This document shows positions 54,150 through 63,398 of a DNA stretch of 64,000 nt, piece after piece. A program made the position numbers and the translations under genes. The notes beneath the pieces were generated by a model. That model did no database searches. It was not told where the DNA came from and saw only the letters and a program-made list of their open reading frames with translations. The DNA comes from RBG-16-66-20 sp036560705. Its GTDB lineage: Bacteria; Pseudomonadota; Gammaproteobacteria; Burkholderiales; SG8-39. Each line of letters opens with the position of its first letter. The stretch's first letter is position 1. The stretch is from the NCBI GenBank assembly GCA_036560705.1, contig DATBQR010000018.1:49795-113794 (forward strand), written 5' to 3'.

Positions 54150-55313
54150 TCAGCGCAGGCCGAGCACGCGGCGCGCGACCACCCAGCGGTGGACTTCCGA
54201 GGGACCCTCGTAGATGCGCATGGTGCGCACCTTGCCCGCCATCAGCTGCAGCGGCAGCTCCTTGGTCATGCCCATCGCACCGAACACCTGCATCGCATGG
54301 TCGATGATCTCCGCCGCCATTTCGGTGGCGTATACCTTGATCATCGACACCTCGGTGCGCACCTCGTGCTTCTTGTCCAGCTTGTCGGCGATGTCATACG
54401 CCATCAACCGGCAGGCGTGGATTTTCGTCGCCGCGTCGGCGACCCACCACTGCACCGTCTGCCGCTCCGCCAGCGGCGCGCCGAAGGTCACGCGCAAGCG
54501 CGCATGCTCGCACATCATGTCCAACGCGCGTTGCGCCGCGCCGATGCACCAGCAGGCCATCTGCAGCCGCCGCGTCGAGAGCCGCAGCTGCATCGGCGCG
54601 AAACCCTCGCCTTCGCGGCCCAGCAGCCGCGACTCCGGCACGCGGCAGTCTTCAAGCGCGATTTCGTAGGTGTACTGGCCGCCGATCATCGGGATGCGGC
54701 GCAGCACGTTGAAGCCTTTCGTCCCTTTGTCGATGAGGAACGCGGAAATGCCGCCGCGCGCGCGCTTGGCCTTGTCGGTGACCGCCATGAGGATGGTGAA
54801 ATCGGCGTGCTCGGCACGGCTGATCCAGATCTTGCGGCCGTTGATCACCCAGTCGCCGCCGTCCCTGACCGCGCGCGTCGCCATGCCGGCCGGGTCGCCG
54901 CCGGCGCCGGGCTCGGAGATACCGATCGCCGACGTCGTTTCGCCGCGCGCATAGGGATCGAGGTAGCGGGCGCGCTGTTCCGGATTGGCCGTCGCCATCA
55001 GCATGCGCAGGTTGGGCGAATCCGGCGGCAGGATGTAGGGCGTGACGGTTTTGCCCAGCTCCTCGTTCACGCCGACCATCGCCTGCTCGGGCAGGTCGGC
55101 GCCGCCGAATTCCTCCGGCGCGTCCAGCCCCCACAGTCCGAGCGCGCGGGATTTCTTGTCGACCGCCTCCCGCTCGCTTTCAGTCAGCCCGCTGCCCTGG
55201 CCCTGCGCATCGCGCTCCAGCACCGCGCGCTCGAGCGGGACCAGCTCCTCGCGCACGAAGCGCGCGGCGAGGTCCTTGAGCATCTTGTGCTCGTCGCTAA
55301 GTTCGAAATCCAT
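54150..55313 (-). CDS. Acyl-CoA dehydrogenase
   Basis: The 387-residue flavoprotein has SEPGAGGDPAGMATRAV-type FAD loop (GISEPGAGGDPAGM), INGRKIWISRAEHADFTILM, the QVFGAMGMTKELPLQ segment and the C-terminal YEGPSEVHRWVVARRVLG signature. It oxidises an acyl-CoA, giving the enoyl-CoA that the hydratase-like protein could use. Reading direction and five-base spacing place it at the head of the set with CoA-transferase, hydratase, SDR and LLM genes. Confidence 0.93.
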   Translation of the reverse strand: MDFELSDEHKMLKDLAARFVREELVPLERAVLERDAQGQGSGLTESEREAVDKKSRALGLWGLDAPEEFGGADLPEQAMVGVNEELGKTVTPYILPPDSPNLRMLMATANPEQRARYLDPYARGETTSAIGISEPGAGGDPAGMATRAVRDGGDWVINGRKIWISRAEHADFTILMAVTDKAKRARGGISAFLIDKGTKGFNVLRRIPMIGGQYTYEIALEDCRVPESRLLGREGEGFAPMQLRLSTRRLQMACWCIGAAQRALDMMCEHARLRVTFGAPLAERQTVQWWVADAATKIHACRLMAYDIADKLDKKHEVRTEVSMIKVYATEMAAEIIDHAMQVFGAMGMTKELPLQLMAGKVRTMRIYEGPSEVHRWVVARRVLGLR

Positions 55314-55359
55314 GCCCCGCCCACCTTTCCGTCAGAGCGGCAAGCTTAGCAGTTAGCCC

Positions 55360-56571
55360 CTAATCGCCCACCAACCCGCCGATCGGCGCCATGAACTTGC
55401 CGTTGAACGTGACGGGCTGAACGACCTTGAACATGTTGTAGCTGGTCGGACTTGTATTGACGGTCACCCCGTGCATCAGCATGGCCGCCTTTACGCCTTT
55501 CAGGTTCGACGCCTGTTTCATGACGTTCTCGCGGGTGAGCGTGTTCCCGCAACGGCGAAGAACCTCCACGACAAGCTGTCCTTCGACGAACGCCGCCACG
55601 TTTAGGCCGTCGAACTTGTCGCCTTCCGGATAGTACTTGTCCATGAACGCCGCATAGGCGCGGTAATCCGGATCGTCCCGCCTGGCCGGATCCGAAGGAT
55701 CGACGAACACCGAAGAAGCGATGATCCCCTTGGAGGCCTCGATGCCGGCCGGGATAAATGTCCGGCCGATGGATACAGCAGGAAATGCGATCAGCGTCAG
55801 CGGGCGCCAGCCCATGTCGTAGGCCTGCCGCAGCGCCTGAGCCGTTTGCTTCTGGGTGGCCGCGATCAGAAACACGTTCGCGCCCGATGCCTGCAGGCTG
55901 ATCACCTGGGAAGTGACGGTCGGATCGGTCAGCTCGAAGCTGGCGACGCCGACGACCGTTTTTTCCGCGGCCGCTCCCAGATTTTCCTTGAGCCCCTTGA
56001 GGTATTCCTTACCGAAATCGTCGTTCTGATAGAGGATGGCGACCCGGGCGTCGGGCTTGTTGGCGAGGATGTACTTCGTGAAAGCCTTCACCTCCGTGCC
56101 GTAGTTGGGCAGTCCCGACATGGAATAGGGAAAATTCACCGGGTCGTTCCAATGCGGAATGCCGCTCTGCAGGAAGAGCTGCGGAACCTTCTTCGCGTTC
56201 AGGTATTTCTGGACCGCCAGATTGGTCGCCGTCCCGACCGGGGCGAACATGAAGAAGACCTCATCCCGCTCGATCAGCTTGCGGGTCTGCTCGACAGTCT
56301 TCGGCGGGCTGAAGCCATCGTCAACCGTAAGCAGGGTGAGTTTCCGGCCATTGACGCCACCCTCGGCATTGATCTTGTTGAAGTAGGCAACGCCGGCCCG
56401 GCCGAACGTGCCGTAGGCTGAGAGCGGGCCGCTGTAGGGCGTGGTCTGTCCGAGCCTGATCTCCGTGTCGCTGACGCCGGGATCGTAATTTTTCTGGGAG
56501 TGTGCGAGCGGTGCTGCAAGCACGATGGAGACTGCGACAATGCTGCGGATGTTGCGAAGGCGTTTCAACAT
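55360..56571 (-). CDS. LIV-type ABC transporter substrate-binding protein (orphan)
   Basis: The 403-residue Peripla_BP_6-family binding protein has a signal peptide ending PLAHSQ. Mature segments: DTEIRLGQTTPYSGPLSAYG, INAEGGVNGRKLTLLTVDDG, and LYQNDDFGKEYLKGLKENLG. No permease or ATPase genes are adjacent, so it must share another LIV transporter or serve a different role. It lies 12 bases downstream of the Rieske oxygenase gene, which suggests it delivers that enzyme's substrate (inference). Confidence 0.92.
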   Translation of the reverse strand: MLKRLRNIRSIVAVSIVLAAPLAHSQKNYDPGVSDTEIRLGQTTPYSGPLSAYGTFGRAGVAYFNKINAEGGVNGRKLTLLTVDDGFSPPKTVEQTRKLIERDEVFFMFAPVGTATNLAVQKYLNAKKVPQLFLQSGIPHWNDPVNFPYSMSGLPNYGTEVKAFTKYILANKPDARVAILYQNDDFGKEYLKGLKENLGAAAEKTVVGVASFELTDPTVTSQVISLQASGANVFLIAATQKQTAQALRQAYDMGWRPLTLIAFPAVSIGRTFIPAGIEASKGIIASSVFVDPSDPARRDDPDYRAYAAFMDKYYPEGDKFDGLNVAAFVEGQLVVEVLRRCGNTLTRENVMKQASNLKGVKAAMLMHGVTVNTSPTSYNMFKVVQPVTFNGKFMAPIGGLVGD

Positions 56572-56583
56572 GGCGTCTCCCGA

Positions 56584-57786
56584 TTATCCGCCCACGATGC
56601 GCTGGCAAGCCTCCAGCCGGACGTAGGCGGAAGCCTGGTCGAAGTGCACGCCGATGGGATCCTCGCCCTTGGCGATCGCGTCCAGCTGGCTCGCCAGCTG
56701 GCGGCGCAGCAGCACGATGCCCCGGTCGCTCAAGCGCAGGTTTTCCTCGGAGTGGCAGGTGATCGATCCCTGGCCCGTCTGCGCCTCCCAATCATTCGGC
56801 GCCGCTCGCCGCTCTGCGGACGTCATGTCCCGCCAGTGCTTACGCTTGGCCGCGTCCGGCGCGCGCGGCAGCAGGACGCCTTTTTCGCGCACCCGGCCGG
56901 CGGTATAGATCCGGTAGTGCGTGTCGTCGATCGGGATCGTCCAGCCGATGCTTTCCACTTTTCCGTAGTTGCCGACGTAGGGATTCGGGACCACCCGCAA
57001 GGTCGGCAACACGACTTCGGTCACGCGGTGCATGACTTTGCCGCCCTCGAGCTTGCGCGTGCTGGAGGACTTGACGCCCCGCGGGGTGAGCTCGAATTCG
57101 ACTTCGGGCATGCGGTTCATCGCCGGCACGAACTGCGTGCCGCTGAAAGTTCCGTGCAGGATGGGCACGTGGAACGGATCCATGACGTTCTCGAAGTGCT
57201 GCAGCCAGTTGCAGGGCGCGATGGCGTCGCCGCCCGACCCGATGCTGGTGTCGTCGACGTCGATGAATTCGCCCGGCTCGAGTTCTTCCAGCGCATCGAA
57301 ACGCGGCAGCAGCGGCTTTTTCTCCGGCGGGCCCATGTAGGCGAATACCAGGCCATAGCGCTCCTCCACCGGATACCAGGGCTGCCGCACGCGGTCGCGG
57401 GTTTTCGCGCCGCCCTCCGGCTCGCAGGGCTGGTCCAGGCAGCGCCCCTCTACGTCGTACAGCCAGCCGTGGTAGCAGCAGCGGATGCCGCGCTCCTCCA
57501 CCTTGCCGTAGTAGAGCGTCGTGCCCCGGTGCGCGCAGCGCGCCCAGACCAGGCCCGCGCGGCCGGCGCCGTCGCGGAACAGGACCAGGTCTTCGCCGAG
57601 CATGCGCACCTCGCGCGGCGTGCCGGTGGCGTGGCTGCTTAATCCCACCGGATGCCAGTAGCGCCGCAGCAGCTCGCCCATCGGCGTGCCGCGCCCGACC
57701 TCGGTGAGCTCGGCTTTGTGCTCCGAAGGCTTGCGGTGGTACGCCGTGCCCTCGTCGAAAGCCCGGTCGAGCGTCTTGGAATCCAT
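56584..57786 (-). CDS. Rieske non-haem iron oxygenase alpha subunit (phthalate dioxygenase-like)
   Basis: The 400-residue protein has the Rieske motif CAHRGTTLYYGK then RCCYHGW, giving the Cys-x-His...Cys-x2-His ligands at about residues 83-106. The mononuclear iron motif is FENVMDPFHVPILHG, with the expected Asp and two His. Single-component alpha-only oxygenases of this group (phthalate 4,5-dioxygenase, vanillate demethylase) hydroxylate or demethylate aromatic acids. No reductase or ferredoxin gene is beside it. It is divergent from a MarR regulator, and a shared inverted repeat lies between them. Confidence 0.92.
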   Translation of the reverse strand: MDSKTLDRAFDEGTAYHRKPSEHKAELTEVGRGTPMGELLRRYWHPVGLSSHATGTPREVRMLGEDLVLFRDGAGRAGLVWARCAHRGTTLYYGKVEERGIRCCYHGWLYDVEGRCLDQPCEPEGGAKTRDRVRQPWYPVEERYGLVFAYMGPPEKKPLLPRFDALEELEPGEFIDVDDTSIGSGGDAIAPCNWLQHFENVMDPFHVPILHGTFSGTQFVPAMNRMPEVEFELTPRGVKSSSTRKLEGGKVMHRVTEVVLPTLRVVPNPYVGNYGKVESIGWTIPIDDTHYRIYTAGRVREKGVLLPRAPDAAKRKHWRDMTSAERRAAPNDWEAQTGQGSITCHSEENLRLSDRGIVLLRRQLASQLDAIAKGEDPIGVHFDQASAYVRLEACQRIVGG

Positions 57787-57816
57787 GTCCGCCTCCTGCG
57801 GTCGGCTCCGCGATAT

Positions 57817-57833
57817 AGTTCACTTTGTAAACT
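57817..57833. promoter_or_regulatory. Inverted repeat in the Rieske-MarR divergent promoter
   Basis: AGTTCAC-TTT-GTAAACT is an inverted repeat with six of seven arm positions matching around a three-base centre. It lies in the 59-base gap between the divergent Rieske oxygenase and MarR-family genes, 13 bases before the MarR GTG start. Size and position suit a MarR dimer repressing both genes. Confidence 0.55.
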
Positions 57834-57845
57834 TAAGGCGATTGG

Positions 57846-58322
57846 GTGTCAATCCTAATGGACGCGACCACTAACAAGCTGCTTTCCGGAAAGCTGGTGC
57901 AGCTCGGCAATCTGCTGCTGCGCTCGGCCTCCAGCCACTACCGCGGCCGGTTCGGCCTGCGCAACGAGGAGTGGCGCATCCTCGCCCTGCTTGGATCGGA
58001 TGAGGGCCTGCCGCTGACCGAGCTTGCGCGCCGCGCGGGCTTGCGCAAGAGCCAACTCAGCCGCGGGGCGGCGAATCTGCTGAAAAAGAAACTGCTGCAG
58101 CGCGTCGTGAGCAGCGAGGACGCCCGCGAGGCCCGCCTGCACCTGACCCGCCGCGGACAGAGGATCCACCAAGCGATCCTCGCCACCGCCGCCCAGAGGA
58201 GCGCCTATCTCGCGAAGGGCATCGGCAAGCCCGAACTCGCGCGCCTGCTGAAAACGCTCGACATCCTCATCCAGCGGGCGGCGGAACTCGACGCGCCCCC
58301 TGATCTGACGATGACGCGCTAG
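57846..58322 (+). CDS. MarR-family transcriptional regulator
   Basis: The 158-residue winged-helix protein has the dimerisation helices at both ends and the DNA-binding core LPLTELARRAGLRKSQLSRG, with the wing SSEDAREARLHLTRRGQRIH. MarR proteins bind aromatic or phenolic ligands and are typical regulators of adjacent degradation genes. AAGG at 57835-57838 supports the GTG start at 57846; an ATG at 57858 is an alternative. It overlaps the convergent gene by four bases. Confidence 0.9.
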   Translation: MSILMDATTNKLLSGKLVQLGNLLLRSASSHYRGRFGLRNEEWRILALLGSDEGLPLTELARRAGLRKSQLSRGAANLLKKKLLQRVVSSEDAREARLHLTRRGQRIHQAILATAAQRSAYLAKGIGKPELARLLKTLDILIQRAAELDAPPDLTMTR

Positions 58323-59131
58323 AGCCCCTTCGCGGCCTCGGCCACCCACTTCGGGAAGCCTTCGCAGAACGACCGCCTGCGCTCGAGCGGACTGCCGTCG
58401 AACGCGACGGCGAAATCCATCAGGCGCTGGCGCGCGACCGCCACCACGTTGGAGGGTTCCGGCGCCGGCTTCGCGGATTCCCGCTCCAGGCCGGCGGCGG
58501 CGAACGGCGAAGCTGCGAACACGCGATCGTTGGCTTCCTTGTAGGCGGGAAAACGCTCTTCGCACACCGCTCGATAGTCCCTCATGCGCTGGGCCCACAT
58601 CTCCAGCGCATCGACCGCCCTCGCCCCGTCCACCAGCGCGAGGACCGGGCCGATATCTCCCAGGTTGTTGGCGGTCACCTCGAAGCTGACCACGGCGACG
58701 CCCTTGTATGCGTAACCGAGAGTCAGGTAGCGGAAGTGTTCCCCGCGCCGGGGATCCTCGACGGTGAGGTAGACGACCCCGGCGCTTGCGCCGTAGGTCT
58801 GAATGTTCGAGATCTGCTTGCCCGCCTTCGGCAGCCGCAGGCGCATCGCCTGCCGGAGGTCGCCCCGGCGATCTTCGTCGGATAGCGAAATGTCCCGCGT
58901 ATTGGCCTGCACTTCGCAGCGCAAGCCCTTGCCGTTGCACTCCACGCGCGCGCCGGCCGACCACTGCGGCACGGCGAAATCGGCCGCCAGCCCCTCTGGG
59001 AAAGTCCAGGCGATCCGGCCGATGCCGTAGGAATAGCTGCGGGTTTCCTGCCTGCCTGCCGGGTTCTGGCCGAGCGCAGGCGCGGCGCAAACGCCGGCGG
59101 CAGCAATCAGCACGATGCTCGATAGCTTCAT
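58319..59131 (-). CDS. Periplasmic protein of unknown function
   Basis: The 270-residue protein has a signal peptide (MKLSSIVLIAAAGVCAAPAL, cleavage near GQN). I recognise no domain. It contains three cysteines (CNGKGLRC pair and SFCEGF) that could form disulfides, a beta-rich centre (IAWTFPEGL, SAGVVYLTVEDP, YLTLGYAYKGVAVVSFEVTA) and a helical C-terminal third. The MRDYRAVCEERFPAYKEAND stretch is charged. It converges with the MarR gene, overlapping it by four bases, and has its own promoter region at 59132-59225, shared with cbpA. Confidence 0.7.
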   Translation of the reverse strand: MKLSSIVLIAAAGVCAAPALGQNPAGRQETRSYSYGIGRIAWTFPEGLAADFAVPQWSAGARVECNGKGLRCEVQANTRDISLSDEDRRGDLRQAMRLRLPKAGKQISNIQTYGASAGVVYLTVEDPRRGEHFRYLTLGYAYKGVAVVSFEVTANNLGDIGPVLALVDGARAVDALEMWAQRMRDYRAVCEERFPAYKEANDRVFAASPFAAAGLERESAKPAPEPSNVVAVARQRLMDFAVAFDGSPLERRRSFCEGFPKWVAEAAKGL

Positions 59132-59225
59132 GTCGGGATCCGGCCGTCATTGTAGGCGCGCTTGCGCCTCCCGCGCCGCCGCCGTCTGGAAAAAGCGGGG
59201 GGCCGCCCTCATAATCAACGGGCGC

Positions 59226-60164
59226 ATGAAATACAAAGACTATTACGGCACCTTGGGCGTCGCCAAACGCGCGAGCGACGAGGACATCAAGAAGGCCTAC
59301 CGCAAACTCGCGCGCAAATACCACCCGGACGTATCGAAGGAGCCGAACGCGAAGGAGCGCTTCCAGGAAGTCGCGGAAGCCTACGAGACGCTGAAGGACA
59401 AGGAAAAGCGCGCCGCCTACGACGGCCTCGGCAATATCGACCCGGGGCAGGAATTCCGGCCGCCGCCCGACTGGCAGGAGCGCTACAGCGGCGCCGGCGG
59501 CGCGGAGGACCTCGGCGGCATCGACCTGTCGGACTTGTTCGCCTCCTTCGGCCGGCGCGGCGGCCCGGGCTCGCGTGGCGGCGACATGCCGTTCCCCGGC
59601 GAAGACTATGAAGTCGCGGTGCAGCTCGGCCTCGACGAGGCGATGCGCGGCACCGAGGTCGCGCTCGATCTCACGGTGCGCAACATCGGCAAGGACGGCC
59701 GTATCGAACGCTCGCCGATCAACATCAAGGCGCGCATCCCGCCCGGCGTCACCGACGGCCAGAAGCTCAGGCTGCGCGGCAAGGGCGGCGCGGGGATCAA
59801 CGGCGGGCGCGCGGGCGACCTCTATCTCAACATCGCGTTTCGGCCGCACCCGCTGTTCCGCGTCAGCGGGCGCGACTTCTACCTGGACGTGCCGGTTGCG
59901 CCCTGGGAAGCCGCGTTGGGCGCGGAAATCGAAATCCCCACCCTTGGCGGCCGCGTGGCGCTGAAAATCCCAGCCGGTTCGAAGGGCGGCCAGCGGCTGC
60001 GGCTCACCGGCAAGGGCATGCCCAATCCGCAGGGCACGGCGGGCGATTTGTACGCGGTGCTCGGCGTCGCCATGCCAACGAGCCTTTCGGAGCAGGAACG
60101 CAAACTGTTCGAGGACCTGCGCACGGCGTCCAGCTTCAACCCGCGCAGCCACTTCCCCAACTGA
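59226..60164 (+). CDS. cbpA: DnaJ-family co-chaperone CbpA
   Basis: The 312-residue protein has an N-terminal J domain (KDYYGTLGVAKRASDEDIKK, HPD in KYHPDVSKE), a short Gly-rich linker and the two C-terminal substrate-binding domains (IPPGVTDGQKLRLRGKGGAG, TLGGRVALKIPAGSKGGQRL). There is no zinc-finger domain, which separates CbpA from DnaJ. CbpA stimulates DnaK and can bind DNA in other bacteria. The ATG at 59226 is chosen because the J domain begins there. It is seven bases upstream of cbpM. Confidence 0.94.
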   Translation: MKYKDYYGTLGVAKRASDEDIKKAYRKLARKYHPDVSKEPNAKERFQEVAEAYETLKDKEKRAAYDGLGNIDPGQEFRPPPDWQERYSGAGGAEDLGGIDLSDLFASFGRRGGPGSRGGDMPFPGEDYEVAVQLGLDEAMRGTEVALDLTVRNIGKDGRIERSPINIKARIPPGVTDGQKLRLRGKGGAGINGGRAGDLYLNIAFRPHPLFRVSGRDFYLDVPVAPWEAALGAEIEIPTLGGRVALKIPAGSKGGQRLRLTGKGMPNPQGTAGDLYAVLGVAMPTSLSEQERKLFEDLRTASSFNPRSHFPN

Positions 60165-60171
60165 GGCCATC

Positions 60172-60456
60172 GTGGACTACGAACTGATCGTCTTCGCCGA
60201 ATTCGAATCCGCCTCGGGCCTGACGCGCGCCGAGATCGTCGAACTGGTGGAGCACGGCGTGTTCGCTCCCGCGGGCCGGGCCGTCGAAGAGTGGACGTTC
60301 CCGGAGAGCGCCCTTGCCGTGGCGCGCGTCGCCGCGCGGCTGCGGACTGATTTCGAATTGCCGCCCGCCAGCCTCGCGCTGCTGCTCGCCTACCGCGAGC
60401 GCATGCTGGAACTCGAGCAGCGCCTGCGCGAGCTCGAGTGCCGGCTGCCGCGGTAG
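60172..60456 (+). CDS. cbpM: Chaperone modulator CbpM
   Basis: This 94-residue MerR-HTH-like modulator binds the CbpA J domain and inhibits it. The sequence GLTRAEIVELVEHGVFAPAG and the C-terminal coiled-coil ERMLELEQRLRELECRL match the family. It starts at a GTG seven bases after cbpA. Gene order cbpA-cbpM is the usual one. Confidence 0.9.
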   Translation: MDYELIVFAEFESASGLTRAEIVELVEHGVFAPAGRAVEEWTFPESALAVARVAARLRTDFELPPASLALLLAYRERMLELEQRLRELECRLPR

Positions 60457-60466
60457 GCGGCTTCTG

Positions 60467-62341
60467 ATGCCTGCCCTGCGCACACCCGATTTGCAGGCTG
60501 CTGTAGATGCCATCCTCTCCCGCGCCGGCGAGTGGATCGTCTGCGGCACGCCGCTCGGCCTGGGCAAGCCGGTGCCGCTGCTCAACGCCTTATATGCACG
60601 GGTCAAGGCGCAATCCCGCCTGCAACTGTCGATCATCACAGCGCTGTCGCTGGAAGTACCGCATGCCGCGAGCGACCTGGAGCGCCGCTTTCTCGAACCT
60701 TACGCGCGCCGCGCCTTCGCCGGCGTGCCCGCGCTCGACTACCTGCGCGACCTGCGCTCAGGCGGCCTGCCGCCGAACATCGAGCTGTGCGAGTTCTACT
60801 TCCGCCCGGGCGCGATGCTGGGCGTGCCGGCCGCGCAGCAGAGCTACATCAGCAGTAACTACACGCACGTCGCGCGCGACATGCGCTCGCGCGGCGTCAA
60901 CGCGGTGCTGGTCATGGTCGCCGAGCGCGGCGGACGCTACAGCCTCAGCTGCAATCCGGACCTGACGCTGGACGTGGTGCGCGCCATGAGGGAAGACAGC
61001 AGGATAGGCGGCAAGCCCTGCGTGGTCGCCGGCCTCGTCAACCGCAGCCTTCCCTTCATGGTGAACGACGCCGAGGTCGGCGAGGATTACTTCGACGTAC
61101 TGGTGGACGCGCCGCAGTGGGAGCATCCGCTGTTCTGCGTGCCGAACCCGGCGGTGGAATCCGCCGACCACGCCATCGGCATCCACGCCGCCGCGCTGGT
61201 GAAGGACGGGGGCACGCTGCAGTTGGGCATCGGCTCCCTCGGCGACGCGGTGGCCTATTGGATCGGGCGGCGCCATGCCGACCCCGGATCCTTCGCTGCG
61301 GCGCTGGAACGGCTGGACCTCGGCCGCGAAGCGGCACTCGTCGACCGTGAGGGCGGCCGCGGCGAGTTTCGTGAAGGATTGTTCGCCTCCAGCGAAATGT
61401 TCAGCTGGGGCCTGATGACGCTCTACCAGGCCGGCGTGATCCGGCGGCGGGCCAACGGCAGCGATGGCCCGGTGCTGGAGGGCGGCTTCTTCCTCGGGCC
61501 CGGCGAGTTCTACCGCGCGCTGCGCGATCTCCCCGAAGACGAGCGCCGCCTGTTCGACATGACCTCGGTGGCGCGCATCAACCAGCTGTTCGGCGAGGAG
61601 GCGCTCGTCCGCCGGCAGCGGCGCGACGCTCGCTTCATCAACATCTGCATGAAGATGGGCCTGTTCGGCGCCGCGGTGTCGGATGGCCTCGAGGACGGCC
61701 GCGTGGTGAGCGGCGTCGGTGGCCAGTACAACTTCGTCGCCATGGCGCACGAGCTTGAGGGCGCGCGCTCGATCCTGCTGCTGCGCGCGGCGCGCGAGTC
61801 GGGCGGCCGCCTGGAATCGAACATCGTCTTCAATTACGGCCACGAAACCGTCCCGCGCCACCTGCGCGACATCGTCGTTACGCAGTACGGCATCGCCGAC
61901 CTGCGCGGCCGCACCGACGCCGAAGTGGCCGCGGCACTGATCGGCATCGCCGAACAGCGCTTCCAGGAGCCGCTCGCCGAGCGCGCCAAGGCTGCCGGCA
62001 AGCTACCGCGCAACTGGCGGGTGCCGGATCAGGCGCATGGCAACACCCAGGAGCAGCTCGCCGCACGCCTCGCGCCGCTGGGCGCGCGCGGCCTGCTGCC
62101 GCTGTTCCCGCTCGGCACCGATTTCGATGTGGAAGAGCAGCGGCTTGTATCCGCCCTGCTCTGGCTGGAGAAGCACGCGTCGGACTGGCGCGGACGATTC
62201 GCGCTCGCCGGTGCCCTTCTCGGCACGACGCCGTTGCCCGAACATGCGCCGGCGCTCGCACGCATGGGACTCGACAAGCCGCAGGGTGTGCGCGAACGGC
62301 TGCTGCGGCGCGCGGTGGCGCTCGGCCTGCGTCGCTGCTAG
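60467..62341 (+). CDS. Acetyl-CoA hydrolase/transferase family protein
   Basis: The 624-residue CoA-transferase family protein has an N-terminal glutaconate-CoA-transferase-like half (SLEVPHAASDLERRFLEPYA, GVNAVLVMVAERGGRYSLSC) and a C-terminal AcetylCoA_hyd_C-like half with GGTLQLGIGSLGDAVAYWIG, SDGLEDGRVVSGVGGQYNFV and TQYGIADLRGRTDAEVAAAL. It is longer than the common 500-residue enzymes, with extra sequence at both ends. It starts 10 bases after cbpM and may share that transcript. CoA substrates are unknown. Confidence 0.88.
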   Translation: MPALRTPDLQAAVDAILSRAGEWIVCGTPLGLGKPVPLLNALYARVKAQSRLQLSIITALSLEVPHAASDLERRFLEPYARRAFAGVPALDYLRDLRSGGLPPNIELCEFYFRPGAMLGVPAAQQSYISSNYTHVARDMRSRGVNAVLVMVAERGGRYSLSCNPDLTLDVVRAMREDSRIGGKPCVVAGLVNRSLPFMVNDAEVGEDYFDVLVDAPQWEHPLFCVPNPAVESADHAIGIHAAALVKDGGTLQLGIGSLGDAVAYWIGRRHADPGSFAAALERLDLGREAALVDREGGRGEFREGLFASSEMFSWGLMTLYQAGVIRRRANGSDGPVLEGGFFLGPGEFYRALRDLPEDERRLFDMTSVARINQLFGEEALVRRQRRDARFINICMKMGLFGAAVSDGLEDGRVVSGVGGQYNFVAMAHELEGARSILLLRAARESGGRLESNIVFNYGHETVPRHLRDIVVTQYGIADLRGRTDAEVAAALIGIAEQRFQEPLAERAKAAGKLPRNWRVPDQAHGNTQEQLAARLAPLGARGLLPLFPLGTDFDVEEQRLVSALLWLEKHASDWRGRFALAGALLGTTPLPEHAPALARMGLDKPQGVRERLLRRAVALGLRRC

Positions 62342-62375
62342 CGACAGCAGTCGGATTTCTGCCGGGCTGCTTTAA

Positions 62376-63398
62376 CTACGCCACCATGCCCGAACTGTTT
62401 CCGGATGCAACGAGCACCAATTTCCCATCGATATCGCCTTTTTCCAGCCGTTCATTTGCCTTGCGCGCATCGAGGAGCGGGAACGTCCGGGCAATACGCG
62501 GCGCGATCTTCCCTAGCGCGAGCAGGTCAAACAGCTTCGGCAGGTCCTCGAGAAAGGGTCGGGGTGTTTCCCGGTAGAGCTTGGTGATCCCGTAGAAGGC
62601 CCCCTTGCGGCCAAGCAACGGAGCCCCCACGAACAACGACATGGCCGAGTGCATCATTGCCGGAAATCCCTTCACGCCCACGAATCCGTACCAGACGGTG
62701 ATACCGCCGCGACTCGTCGAAGACACGCACCGGCCCGTCTGGGCCCCGCCAACGCCGTCGAATGCCGCATCGACGCCCTTCGGCCGGACCGCGTGCACAG
62801 CGAGATCCAGCGGCGCAGATCGCCCTTCGATGGGGGTCGCGCCGTACGAAACGACGATGTCATGCCGCGTCCTGGCCGCCGCGCCTATAGCCGAGACACC
62901 ATGTGCGCGCAATAGGTCGAGCAGCGCCTGCCCGACTCCGCCGTTTGCAGCATTTACCAACGCCGATTGCCCGGGCTGGAGCCGGGCCACGCGATGGATC
63001 ATCTGATATGCCGTGACGTAGTTAAGGACGAGCGAGACGGCCCTCACGTCGTCAAGGCCGTCGGGCACCTTGACCCAATGCTCCGCACCGCGGACCACGT
63101 GCGTTGCGTAACCGCCGTACACCAGCAGCGCGCAGACCCGGTCCCCCTCTTTCAGAGTGGTGACGTCCGCGCCCACGGCGTCGACGATGCCGATCGACTC
63201 GTAGCCGGGCACGAAGGGAATCGGCGGAGCGTACGCGGAGGAGCCGCGGCGCATCGCAATATCGGTCGCCCCCACTCCCGTGGCACAAATCTTCACACGA
63301 ACCGCACCGGGACCGGGTTCGGGCAGCGGCATCTCCACCGCCTCCAGCACTTCAGGCCCGCCCTTTTTCGTCAGCATCACCGCCTGCATCGATGCCAC
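62376..63398 (-). CDS. Zinc-independent quinone oxidoreductase-like protein (MDR family)
   Basis: The 340-residue medium-chain dehydrogenase/reductase has a GroES-like N-terminal domain (PEPGPGAVRVKICATGVGAT, IPFVPGYESIGIVDAVGADV) and a Rossmann domain with LVNAANGGVGQALLDLLRA. The Cys and His zinc ligands of alcohol dehydrogenases are absent, so it belongs with quinone oxidoreductases. It overlaps the membrane-protein gene by 22 bases at its 5' end. Confidence 0.88.
   Translation of the reverse strand: MASMQAVMLTKKGGPEVLEAVEMPLPEPGPGAVRVKICATGVGATDIAMRRGSSAYAPPIPFVPGYESIGIVDAVGADVTTLKEGDRVCALLVYGGYATHVVRGAEHWVKVPDGLDDVRAVSLVLNYVTAYQMIHRVARLQPGQSALVNAANGGVGQALLDLLRAHGVSAIGAAARTRHDIVVSYGATPIEGRSAPLDLAVHAVRPKGVDAAFDGVGGAQTGRCVSSTSRGGITVWYGFVGVKGFPAMMHSAMSLFVGAPLLGRKGAFYGITKLYRETPRPFLEDLPKLFDLLALGKIAPRIARTFPLLDARKANERLEKGDIDGKLVLVASGNSSGMVA

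Noticed and set aside
57855..60170. A 771-residue minus-strand open frame across MarR, the periplasmic gene and cbpA
   Set aside because: It crosses three well-supported genes on both strands and shows only low-complexity sequence.
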